A stretch of DNA of 24,800 bases from Chloroflexota bacterium (GTDB taxonomy: Bacteria > Chloroflexota > Ktedonobacteria > Ktedonobacterales > Ktedonobacteraceae), in contig CADDZH010000077.1 in the NCBI GenBank assembly GCA_902812455.1, positions 1-24,800 of the forward strand. The letters are read 5' to 3'. Numbering within the stretch: position 1 is the stretch's first letter; every line of letters starts with the position of its first letter. The notes beneath the pieces are model-generated. The model saw only the letters and a list, made by a program, of their open reading frames with translations, did no database searches and had not been told where the DNA came from. Made by a program: the position numbers and the translations under genes. Below, piece after piece: positions 14,980-22,010 of the stretch.

Positions 14980-16317
14980 TCAGCCCCACACAAATGCTTG
15001 AGCGCCGGCAAGCAATAGCTTACCATGTATGTCCCCCGGAGTAAACAGGTAGACAGCAGGCGATGCCGTTGAATTGTTTGCCCCCTGGGGAGCTAAAGCA
15101 AAAGCAGAGCTATCCGGCCGCCAGGTCACCTGCCCGGCTAGAGCCGGCACATATTGCTGCATTAGAGACGGATTAGCGAGGGTAGCTGTATACGGTCCTT
15201 CCTGAGCAGGCGGATGAGAAACAGTCATGACAACCGTCTGGTTATCCGGCCCCCATGCCAGTGCCACATCGTGGCCCAGTATACTAGAGGGTGCCTGGGT
15301 AAACAAATCTGTTGTTACGCCATCACTCAAATTAAGCACCTCGATAGCACTTAATCCCTGGCTTGTGCCAGTACTTACAATCACCTGAGCCACCAGTTGC
15401 CCCCCATCCCGTGAAACATCCCAGCCAGGCATTTCAAACGGCTCGCCCTGTTGAGCTACACACCACGGCTCGCTGCCTGTCTTCATTACAATACTACTCG
15501 CCGTCTCAGGATGGAGGATCGAGCGGCGGTAAATGATAAACTGGCTTTGCTGCTCAAAAGGATGTACGATTACCTGGTAATAAAGTTGTTCGTTGCTGTA
15601 TCGCAGCGAAAGCAACAACGGGAGTCCAGACTGAGAACTGAAAAGTGTCGCTACTCCAAGCCTACTTAAAGGAATAACCGGGGCCAGGCTGCCACTTACC
15701 AGATCATAGCGGTAGAGGCCTGCTGAACTACTCGCTTCCCCAACAGGGCCATTGTACCACGCAAGTAGATGCGTCGAATCCTCCCAGAACACATCCTGCC
15801 AGTAGTCATTGCGGGGAGTTGTGCTAGCAGCAGTGGCCGGCTGGGGAGCAACAGTGAGCGCTTTGAGCTGGCCGGTGGCAGTATCGAGTACATAAAGGCC
15901 GCCGTTAGCACCATAATCGGGAGCAGGGCATCCTCCTCCGCCCTGAATGGTAGGGAGGGCAGCCATGATGAATGCGAGAAAACGATCGCCTGGAGACCAT
16001 AAGGGCTGGTGCCAGAAGACATCAGGAAGACTGGTATAGCTAAAATGGGTGGCTTGCCTGGGTCTGGCGCCATTGAGCGCAACCCACAACTGGTTCTGGC
16101 GAACAAATGCGTAGACATTGCCGGTAGAGCCGGGAGGTGCAGTGGGCACAGCTTGTGGAACTGTGGTCGGAGAAGGGATGACAGCAGGAGTGCCATTGCC
16201 CCTGCTGGGAGTGCCGCTGGGGATAGTACCAACGCCGGAATAGCCACAGGAGGCAAGAAATATGAGCACACACAGCAGGGGAAAGAACAATGGCAGCCTG
16301 TAATCTCGCACCCGCAT
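14980..16317 (-). CDS. Lipoprotein with TolB/WD40-like beta-propeller
   Basis: The 445-residue product begins with a lipoprotein signal peptide ending in the lipobox LASC, with lipidated C24, so it should be anchored on the outer face of the membrane. A Ser/Thr/Pro/Gly-rich spacer (25-65) follows. The rest (about 66-440) has repeated strands of the TolB/WD40 kind, such as NVYAFVRQNQLWVAL, PLWSPGDRFLAFI, GGLYVLDTATGQLKAL, DVALAWGPDNQTVVM and TWRPDSSAFALAP. GAGGAGA lies just upstream of the ATG. It is first in the compact reverse run that continues into the membrane protein, acuB and the AcuC-AcuA fusion. Similar propellers often bind ligands or proteins, but no substrate can be read here. Confidence 0.85.
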   Translation of the reverse strand: MRVRDYRLPLFFPLLCVLIFLASCGYSGVGTIPSGTPSRGNGTPAVIPSPTTVPQAVPTAPPGSTGNVYAFVRQNQLWVALNGARPRQATHFSYTSLPDVFWHQPLWSPGDRFLAFIMAALPTIQGGGGCPAPDYGANGGLYVLDTATGQLKALTVAPQPATAASTTPRNDYWQDVFWEDSTHLLAWYNGPVGEASSSAGLYRYDLVSGSLAPVIPLSRLGVATLFSSQSGLPLLLSLRYSNEQLYYQVIVHPFEQQSQFIIYRRSILHPETASSIVMKTGSEPWCVAQQGEPFEMPGWDVSRDGGQLVAQVIVSTGTSQGLSAIEVLNLSDGVTTDLFTQAPSSILGHDVALAWGPDNQTVVMTVSHPPAQEGPYTATLANPSLMQQYVPALAGQVTWRPDSSAFALAPQGANNSTASPAVYLFTPGDIHGKLLLAGAQAFVWG

Positions 16318-16518
16318 AGGAATCTCCTCTCAATTCCAGATTTCAGAAGCGTTGCATCTTACGAAATGATGAACCAGCTAGAAAAATCGAAGCTGTACAA
16401 CACACCATGTACCAACATATATCAACGTATCTTCTTTGATTTGTAGCATGAAGTGGGCATTTGGGGCTATTGTCACTTCAATCATGTCACCCTGAGCGCG
16501 TGAGCCGAAACCACTGGC
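16318..16518 (-). other. 201-bp gap upstream of the propeller lipoprotein operon
   Basis: This gap should hold the promoter for the lipoprotein-acu operon, but I see no hexamer pair that stands out. A 6-bp stem (TGAGCC 16501-16506, GGCTCA 16516-16521) overlaps the stop codon of the DUF4232 gene and has no T-run, so it is only a weak terminator candidate. The stretch GTCACCCTGAGCGCG (16486-16500) resembles a dispersed repeat, with a second degenerate copy at 17268-17291. Confidence 0.35.
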
Positions 16519-17091
16519 TCAGACAAACACAAACAGAACCTTGTCCAGCTCCAGAGGTGAGATTTCTACGCCATCTTTGTAGGGACAGAAACGGAAAGCG
16601 ATCAACAGAGGCGCCTGATTGCCCGGCAGTATGACGCGTAGAAACGCAGGCGGAGGCGCACAGTCGCCTAAGTTACCCCACTCGACCACGAAATACGCCT
16701 TCTTCCCTGCCTGAAGGACAAACCGGCGGGGCGCATGCGTGATAAACAGATAGCCCACTGTAGTCTGCACGACTGGTGCTCGGATGGGCTGGTGTCGAGC
16801 ATCGAGGAGCTTGAGCGCCGGATAGCCGGAAAGTGTACAACTCGCCTTCGACTGATTCACCAAGACAAACTGCGCAGCAGCATTGCCCAGAGCGACGCCA
16901 CCTTTGTCAAAAGCGAGCAGGAGGTGCTGGGTCTGACAGGGAGCAGGAGCCGAAGGCGATGACCGAGGCGCTGGCACGGTTGGTGTCGCGCCAGCCGAAA
17001 GCGAGGCGTGTGCGCACCCAGCGAGGACCAGAGCCAGTGAGAACAGCCAGAGGAACCCGAACATCCCCTTGACGGGGTGATGATGGTTCAT
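16519..17091 (-). CDS. DUF4232-family lipoprotein
   Basis: This 190-residue secreted protein has a lipoprotein signal peptide with the lipobox LAGC (C26). A Pro/Ser/Thr-rich spacer (about 30-50) leads to a beta-sandwich-like domain (52-190). The domain pattern, with an early Cys (PCQTQ), a FVLVNQSKASCTLSGYPALKLLD strand pair and a VVEWGNLGDCAPPP segment, fits the DUF4232 family, which is common in Actinobacteria and Chloroflexota. The conserved cysteines may form disulfides outside the cell. AAAGGAG lies upstream of the ATG. It is on the same strand as the propeller lipoprotein but 201 bp away, so it may be a separate unit. Its function is unknown. Confidence 0.85.
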   Translation of the reverse strand: MNHHHPVKGMFGFLWLFSLALVLAGCAHASLSAGATPTVPAPRSSPSAPAPCQTQHLLLAFDKGGVALGNAAAQFVLVNQSKASCTLSGYPALKLLDARHQPIRAPVVQTTVGYLFITHAPRRFVLQAGKKAYFVVEWGNLGDCAPPPAFLRVILPGNQAPLLIAFRFCPYKDGVEISPLELDKVLFVFV

Positions 17092-17479
17092 CGGAACCTT
17101 CTCCTTTCGTTGGCTCTGTGAAATTTCGACCCTTAGAGATTGATACCTACCTGACTATTAGAATGCCTGGGTAGCTCAATTTGTTCCGCTCAGTTGAGCC
17201 AAAATTCCTCGCGATTACCCTGAACAAAAATCATTTTCTTTTCTTTTAGGTACGCATTAGAAGAGAGCCTTCTCTGCGCTTGGGGTGACAAGCAATTGAC
17301 CATTATCGTCGATTGTGGTCGTTAATCTTCATGCATCACGGCAGATATATAGGAGTTATTGTTAACGTTATTGACATTAGAAATGCTCCTCACGTATGAT
17401 GGCCGCTGATAAGACACTCAGGGCACACAATTTTCTGAAACGCGAAGCTTGAAGCTTTAAGATCACAAGGTACTTACAT
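17092..17479. other. 388-bp divergent intergenic region
   Basis: This gap separates the DUF4232 gene (reverse) from the DNA methyltransferase (forward). It holds a good promoter for the methyltransferase at 17371-17400 (listed separately). It also contains a 12-bp palindrome GCTCAGTTGAGC (17188-17199) and a T/C-rich run near 17234-17248. A stretch at 17268-17291 reads on the minus strand TTGTCACCCCAAGCGCAGAG and resembles a dispersed repeat. No small gene is convincing here. Confidence 0.5.
17371..17400 (+). promoter_or_regulatory. Sigma-70-like promoter for the DNA methyltransferase
   Basis: A perfect TTGACA (17371-17376) is followed after 18 nt by TATGAT (17395-17400). Transcription would start near 17407 and give a leader of about 73 nt. 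A direct repeat of GTTATTG around GTTAAC just upstream (17355-17373) could be a regulator site. The leader contains the tandem AAGCTTGAAGCTT. Confidence 0.6.
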
Positions 17480-18517
17480 ATGGCCGAATTAATATGGAAG
17501 GGCAAATGCAAGGCAGGCGAGCAAAAGCAGGTTGATGGCCCCTCGTCGAAGCAGTTGTACACAGTTGGGCATTTTGGGATGCAACCTCGCGAGATGAGCG
17601 AGAATCTACAAGATGCGCGAGCCCTCCCTACTTCAATGTGGTACAACCGGCTGATTCATGGAGATAAAGCACACGTGCTCCCTACTTTACTGCCCGAGTT
17701 TTCGGAAGCTATCGACCTCGTCTACATTGATCCGCCATTTATGACGGGCCGCGATTTCAGCAGCGGCACCCGGCTGGCTTACAGCGATAGATGGGGGAAC
17801 AACCTGGATGCCTATCTTCAATGGCTATATGAAACATTCATGCTGTTATATTGCCTGTTAGCTGTTGATGGAAGTCTTTATGTTCATCTTGATTGGCGAG
17901 CTGTCCACTATGCGAAAGTCATGCTGGACGAGGTTTTCGGGCTGAGCTGCAATGGGACGGGACCAGGCTTCAAAAGTGAGATCATCTGGCATTATCAATC
18001 AGGAGGACGCTCTCGCAAATGGTATGCTCGCAAACACGATACCATCCTCTTCTATACAAAATCAGATCGCTACTGTTTTCATGCTGAGCGTATAGGCGAG
18101 CAGCGTGGGAGACAGAAGCGCAATCATATGCGTAAACACCTGGGAGATGATGGCCATATCTCCTGGACGATTCGCTCGGCAGGGCGCACCTACACCTATG
18201 ATGAGGAGGAGCTTATGACCCCTGCAGATGTATGGAGCGATATCAGCCACCTCCACCAGAAAGACCCCGAACGCAGCGGCTACGCGACGCAAAAACCGGC
18301 TGCATTGCTCGAACGTATTCTGCTGGCATCCTCAGAGGAAAACGATCTTGTTCTTGATTGTTTTTGTGGCAGCGGTGTCACGCCGGTTGTCGCGGAGCAA
18401 CTCAAGCGGCGCTGGATTGCCTGCGATCAAAGTTCCCTGGCCATTGAATTAACTCAGAAACGCTTGCTGGCATGGAAAGATATTCGCGCATTTGTGGTGC
18501 AGCGGGTAGCCGGGTAA
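17480..18517 (+). CDS. Solitary beta-class DNA methyltransferase (N6-adenine or N4-cytosine)
   Basis: This 345-residue enzyme transfers a methyl group from S-adenosylmethionine to an amino group of adenine or cytosine in DNA. The catalytic motif IV, DPPF, is at 84-87 (VYIDPPFMTG). The cofactor motif FCGSG is at 295-299 near the C-terminus, followed by RRWIACDQS. Catalytic motif before cofactor motif is the beta-class order, shared with CcrM and type III Mod subunits. SEIIWHYQSGGRSRKWYARKHDTILFY and the charged region 190-260 probably hold the target-recognition part. The start at 17480 has only AAGG about 9 nt upstream, but MAELIWKGK fits related proteins. No restriction endonuclease gene is within reach, so it is probably an orphan methylase used for regulation, replication or repair marking, or a remnant of a system. 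Confidence 0.9.
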   Translation: MAELIWKGKCKAGEQKQVDGPSSKQLYTVGHFGMQPREMSENLQDARALPTSMWYNRLIHGDKAHVLPTLLPEFSEAIDLVYIDPPFMTGRDFSSGTRLAYSDRWGNNLDAYLQWLYETFMLLYCLLAVDGSLYVHLDWRAVHYAKVMLDEVFGLSCNGTGPGFKSEIIWHYQSGGRSRKWYARKHDTILFYTKSDRYCFHAERIGEQRGRQKRNHMRKHLGDDGHISWTIRSAGRTYTYDEEELMTPADVWSDISHLHQKDPERSGYATQKPAALLERILLASSEENDLVLDCFCGSGVTPVVAEQLKRRWIACDQSSLAIELTQKRLLAWKDIRAFVVQRVAG

Positions 18518-18518
18518 T

Positions 18519-19436
18519 TCATTGGGGAGTCACAAGAACACTAAAGCCATCCCACAGCGCAAGAAATTGTGAGTAGGTCAAGACCGTGAGGTCGGCAGGA
18601 GCAGAGTCTACCACATAGATATGGCTGCTATCGCCGCCGCGCACGACAAAAATATGCACAGGGCTGCCCACAATAACCGGGTAGCCTTTATTGGCAGTGG
18701 CTATTAAACTTTGTAGTGTGCGCGGCGGGTTGGGAGAAGCCTTGAAGCCAAAATAATTTGCGACGCGAGCCATGCTTGCCTCCCCGCCGATCAGGCCCTG
18801 TGAGACATTCCAGACGCCCATATTCAGTTCCACCTGCAGGACATCAGCCGCAATGTAATGCCTGCCATAGGCATTCATGACCTCTTCTAATGCGATCCCT
18901 GAGCAGGAAGAAAAAGACCAGACAAGCCACTGGTAAGTAGTGTAATACTGATTGCGATCAGCCGAGTTTACGCGTACAATGCGCTGGCTGGCAGTAAGCT
19001 GGGGGCTGGTGCTAAAACTGTCAGGATGAGCAGCGGGATTGATAGCGGAAACCCCAAGCACTTGAGGAACGCCCAGAAGCGTAGCAGTTCTATCGAGTTC
19101 TTGCAAAGTACCGGCAGCCAGGCCACTCTGCACAAAGAGAGCCAGGAACAGCATCAGTAAGAAGCTGAGCGAGAGCAGAGTACGGCGACGAGTATACCAG
19201 GAGGAAGGCAAGATCAATGCCGGTGCGGGTTTGGGTTTCTCAACACCGATAACGACGCCATTTTGCATGCGCAGGATCATCGTTGCCTGGGCATTCAACT
19301 GGTGAGCTGGCATGAGCGATTGGCTTGCCAGGGCTTGCTTGTGCCGCTTCTGCTCGCGCAGTATACCGGTGATCAGGCCAGCAAGCACCAGCGCCATCAG
19401 ACCGAGCAGCAGGGCCGTGATTAGAGTGGACGACAT
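18519..19436 (-). CDS. C39-like cysteine peptidase domain protein, membrane-anchored
   Basis: The 305-residue product has two likely membrane helices (about 5-26 and 88-108), a cytoplasmic-type loop between them, and a C-terminal papain-like domain of the C39 type (about 160-305). The likely catalytic Cys is C178 in SFSSCSGIALEEVMNAYG. The His is probably H251 or H262, in VHIFVVRGGDSSHIYVVDS, and D267 follows. The layout matches a C39-like family I recall from Ktedonobacter genomes. GTGAGG lies 7 nt before the ATG. Its stop is 1 nt from the methyltransferase stop, with no room for a terminator. It may cleave or bind peptides outside the membrane, but there is no partner ABC transporter or bacteriocin gene nearby. 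Confidence 0.85.
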   Translation of the reverse strand: MSSTLITALLLGLMALVLAGLITGILREQKRHKQALASQSLMPAHQLNAQATMILRMQNGVVIGVEKPKPAPALILPSSWYTRRRTLLSLSFLLMLFLALFVQSGLAAGTLQELDRTATLLGVPQVLGVSAINPAAHPDSFSTSPQLTASQRIVRVNSADRNQYYTTYQWLVWSFSSCSGIALEEVMNAYGRHYIAADVLQVELNMGVWNVSQGLIGGEASMARVANYFGFKASPNPPRTLQSLIATANKGYPVIVGSPVHIFVVRGGDSSHIYVVDSAPADLTVLTYSQFLALWDGFSVLVTPQ

Positions 19437-19472
19437 ACAAGAACCTCACTACGACAACTGAAATCTCTCTAA

Positions 19473-19493
19473 GAACTAAGTATAGTTAAGTTC
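19473..19493. promoter_or_regulatory. Inverted repeat overlapping a TATACT box before the C39-like gene
   Basis: The arms GAACTAAG and TTAAGTTC (19473-19480 and 19486-19493) pair at 6 of 8 positions. On the minus strand a TATACT (19484-19479) lies across the left arm and the spacer and could be the -10 of the peptidase gene. No good -35 is visible. This is a weak operator/promoter suggestion. Confidence 0.3.
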
Positions 19494-19598
19494 CGGGAAA
19501 ACGCATCTTTTTAGCAAGGAACCAGCCAGAAAAGGCTATATGCTCCCTGGCCACCTTAACCTCCTCTCCATTATGAATAAACGGAAGGCTGTAGCTGG

Positions 19599-20831
19599 TT
19601 AGGGGCTTGTTTCCACTTCTGTCGCCGGCCTATTTGTCATAGGAATCTGAACGGGCAAAGTCTTTTTGACGAGGGCATGTGTAGGAGCATTAGAGATAGC
19701 AGGATGCAGTCTCGGGCTTTCGGCAAAGGGGCGAGGCGATGTTTCTCTAGACATGGCGATCACCTTGTGATAAAGCTTGATGTATTTTTCAGCCATGGCG
19801 CGGACAGAGAAATTACGCTCAACATGCTGCCTGGTTACCTCGCGATCGATCTCGTCAATACGCGGGATAAAGCGAGCCATTTCATGGACATCATGTACAA
19901 GAAAACCGGTCTTCCGGTGCACAACGATTTCGGGAGCAGCGCCGCGAGCAAAGGAAATGACCGGGCAGCCTAGGGCCATCGCTTCGATCATCACCATGCC
20001 AAATGGCTCTTCCCATTGGATGGGATTGAGAAACCCACGCGCGCGGCTGAGCAGGCTAATCTTCTCTTTCATGTTGACAGGCCCGATATACCTGACCTGC
20101 TCATTGTCTACCTGAGGTTTGATCATCTCCTGAAAGTAATGGATCGATTCCTGGAGGTAGCGATCAATGATGCCAGCGAGCACAATGGGTACTCCGGCTT
20201 CTTTTGCCGCCTGGATGGCAAGATGAGGAGCCTTATCCGGGATAAAACGTCCTAACCAGACAAAAAAAGGCTCGCGTTTCTTTCCTGTAGGGGTATAAAT
20301 ATCCATAGGTAACCCATGGTGGACAACGCCTATAAAGTTGAGCGGATGAGGAACTTCTGCACGAGCGCTCTCACTAATGGCAATCACCGGTAAAAATGGC
20401 GCCCATTCCATATAATAGCGATCAGCATCGCCCGTCCAGGTTTGCACGCGGTCAAACGGGAAGCGGCTGTGCAAGGTCGTGACGTGAGGAGTCGCCAGGG
20501 TAGCCACTAGCGGGAAGATATACATATCCGAGCTGGAGGACAGATGGGTATGCACGATATCAAAGTCATGCGCTTTAACATATTCCACCGCCTTGTGGAT
20601 ATGATAGTAGGCTTTGAGATGAGCCGGCCAGGGAATGCCTTCCTCGGTCAGCGACTTGGCGAAAAAAGAGACCTGCCTGGCAGATGTTTTCGCATCTGCC
20701 GGTGCAATTAATGTCACATCATGGCCCCTTGCGATCTGTTCCTCGACGAGGTTATAAATAACGATCTCCGTTCCCCCATAGTTTTTCGGGGGAATAGGTA
20801 TCCAGGGTGGTGCTATATGGGCAATTCTCAT
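19599..20831 (-). CDS. Glycosyltransferase family 4 protein
   Basis: This 410-residue GT-B fold enzyme probably transfers a sugar from a nucleotide-sugar donor to a lipid or polysaccharide acceptor at the cytoplasmic membrane face. The N-terminal acceptor domain starts MRIAHIAPPWIPIPPKNYGGTE, with the Gly-Gly loop typical of GT4. The donor domain has FVWLGRFIPDKAPHLAI, and the E275-x7-E283 motif in EEPFGMVMIEAM. It ends with a Pro-rich, probably disordered tail (about 365-410). An AGGA sequence lies about 9 nt before the ATG, and an 8-bp hairpin (20850-20870) lies just upstream in the leader. It is a single gene with no other polysaccharide genes beside it, so the acceptor is unknown. Confidence 0.92.
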   Translation of the reverse strand: MRIAHIAPPWIPIPPKNYGGTEIVIYNLVEEQIARGHDVTLIAPADAKTSARQVSFFAKSLTEEGIPWPAHLKAYYHIHKAVEYVKAHDFDIVHTHLSSSSDMYIFPLVATLATPHVTTLHSRFPFDRVQTWTGDADRYYMEWAPFLPVIAISESARAEVPHPLNFIGVVHHGLPMDIYTPTGKKREPFFVWLGRFIPDKAPHLAIQAAKEAGVPIVLAGIIDRYLQESIHYFQEMIKPQVDNEQVRYIGPVNMKEKISLLSRARGFLNPIQWEEPFGMVMIEAMALGCPVISFARGAAPEIVVHRKTGFLVHDVHEMARFIPRIDEIDREVTRQHVERNFSVRAMAEKYIKLYHKVIAMSRETSPRPFAESPRLHPAISNAPTHALVKKTLPVQIPMTNRPATEVETSP

Positions 20832-21396
20832 CTGGTGGTTCCTATTCTAGGTTATGGCTTGTCCATAGCCACTTATTTCTTAAGGATTTGTAGATATCTC
20901 TTCTTCATACATCGTCCCATTCTACTTATTACACGAGGGTACCGGGCAAAACGCCATTAATTGCTGAAGACGGCTTCCATCATAAATGAAGGCTTAAGAA
21001 GGCCAGAGCGATGGCAAACATCGCCTCTCCTTTGGCAGGTGATGCCGTCCCCGATTTTTGGAGAACTCTCTAGACAATAACCCCTCTCTGCTCCAAAAAT
21101 ATGATACGATAAGCATCCTTAACTTGTCAAATGTATCAATAAAATTTAGTTATAAGATGTTTTGCATTCAATCCATAGTATATAAATCTATCGATGTTAA
21201 GTCAGCTAAAAGGGTACAGGAGATGGAGTTCCTATCTACTCCACAGGCTATCTAAGAACGACAGAAGAGCTAAAGCGATAGTAGTAGAAATGAAGCTCAT
21301 GGATATAGCAATTTCTATCTCGACGGCCTGGCTCAGATGCGGTACAATCTAGTACGACAGTGACGGCATCACGAGCTAGAAGTTTCGAGATCAGCT
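20832..21396. other. 565-bp gap, partly AT-rich, with inverted repeats
   Basis: This gap divides the reverse glycosyltransferase from the forward PH-like gene. Next to the glycosyltransferase, GGTTATGG (20850-20857) and CCATAGCC (20863-20870) form an 8-bp hairpin with one G-U pair. The middle (about 21050-21300) is clearly richer in A+T than its neighbours. It is bounded by the 11-bp inverted repeats GTGATGCCGTC (21039-21049) and GACGGCATCAC (21362-21372). Inside it, ATTTTTGGAG (21054-21063) and CTCCAAAAAT (21091-21100) are perfect inverted repeats 27 nt apart. The 65-codon frame at 21058-21255 starts with TTG, has no ribosome site and an unusual composition, so I do not call it a gene. Confidence 0.5.
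21320..21348 (+). promoter_or_regulatory. Candidate promoter for the PH-like membrane protein gene
   Basis: TCGACG (21320-21325) is followed after 17 nt by TACAAT (21343-21348). This predicts a start near 21355 and a leader of about 42 nt to the ATG at 21397. Spacing is ideal, but both hexamers deviate from consensus. Confidence 0.4.
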
Positions 21397-21852
21397 ATGA
21401 GCGAGAATGTTAATAACCAGCACATCCTGGTCAGCAGGGTACGCTACGGGCTGGGCAAAGAAATACAACTATACACTGACGAGCTGGTTGTCACCAGGAA
21501 GGAAGAAGGGCAGGAGCTGCGCCTACCACTTGAGAGTATCAAGCGATTGACGTTGATGCCTGGCGATCCTAACCCGGCCAAACTCATTCTCATTGCCGAC
21601 CTGGTTGACGAGAGCAGCATAATCCTGGCAGAAGGCATGACGAACGCGCGTGATTTTCGCGCCATGCTGCCTCATCTCATCGAATTGTGCCCGGGCCTCC
21701 AGCTTGATCCTCCTGATATGGGAGAGCAATTACGGCAGGCATTGAACAATCGCAGGGCCTGGATGCTGACCTGCTATGGGGCAATCCTGCTGGTCTGTTT
21801 GTTGATCTGCCTCCTCTACTTCGTTGTAACATTTATTGGAGCACATCACTAA
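21397..21852 (+). CDS. Small membrane-anchored protein, PH-like domain suspected
   Basis: The 151-residue product has a beta-rich N-terminal part (about 8-100): RVRYGLGKEIQLYTDELVVTRKEEGQELRLPLESIKRLTLMPG, then KLILIADLVDESSIILAEGM. This resembles the bacterial PH-like fold, in which a strand pair is followed by an i-kRl motif. One strong membrane helix at about 124-146 (MLTCYGAILLVCLLICLLYFVVTFIG) ends the chain, so it is probably tail-anchored with the domain in the cytoplasm. The ribosome site is weak. The PH-like call is a fold guess from pattern, not a clear family match. It is followed by the hairpin repeat cluster rather than a linked gene. Confidence 0.7.
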   Translation: MSENVNNQHILVSRVRYGLGKEIQLYTDELVVTRKEEGQELRLPLESIKRLTLMPGDPNPAKLILIADLVDESSIILAEGMTNARDFRAMLPHLIELCPGLQLDPPDMGEQLRQALNNRRAWMLTCYGAILLVCLLICLLYFVVTFIGAHH

Positions 21853-21884
21853 CGCACCAATCGGCTGTAGGGGCCGATTGTGCG
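21853..21884. repeat. Hairpin repeat (CCAATCGGCTGTAGGGGCCGATT type), possible terminator
   Basis: The arms CGCACCAATCGGC (21853-21865) and GCCGATTGTGCG (21873-21884) form a 12-bp stem with one bulged base and the 7-nt loop TGTAGGG. It begins at the stop of the PH-like gene and could end its transcript, although no T-run follows. It is the first of two tandem copies. Confidence 0.65.
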
Positions 21885-21902
21885 GGTTAACAAGACAACG
21901 TA

Positions 21903-21950
21903 CCAATTGGCTGTAGGGGCCGATTTATCGTGCCCATCGCCGATTTATCG
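21903..21950. repeat. Second copy of the hairpin repeat, with a partial third copy
   Basis: CCAATTGGCTGTAGGGGCCGATT (21903-21925) repeats 21857-21879 with one base changed. It is followed by CGATTTATCG, which occurs twice (21921-21930 and 21941-21950), the second time as GCCGATTTATCGGCC. Like the first copy, it carries TGTAGGGGC in its loop. It lies just before the promoter region of the MBL-fold gene. Confidence 0.55.
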
Positions 21951-21963
21951 GCCGGGCTTATTC

Positions 21964-21992
21964 TTGATAATCCCAAGTAATGTGCGTACATA
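21964..21992 (+). promoter_or_regulatory. Candidate promoter for the MBL-Nudix pair
   Basis: TTGATA (21964-21969), a 17-nt spacer and TACATA (21987-21992) lie just before the MBL-fold gene. A start near 21999 would leave a leader of only about 11 nt and touch the AAGGG ribosome site, so this placement is uncertain. Confidence 0.3.
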
Positions 21993-22010
21993 AAAAGAAA
22001 GGGCGATCCT

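Noticed and set aside
16501..16521. Hairpin at the DUF4232 stop as an intrinsic terminator
   Set aside because: Only a 6-bp stem with a 9-nt loop and no T-run after it.
17480..18517. Defence island around the DNA methyltransferase
   Set aside because: Flanking genes are a lipoprotein and a membrane peptidase. No nuclease, helicase or specificity gene is present.
21058..21255. 65-codon frame in the AT-rich gap
   Set aside because: TTG start, no ribosome site, composition unlike neighbouring genes and no recognisable family.
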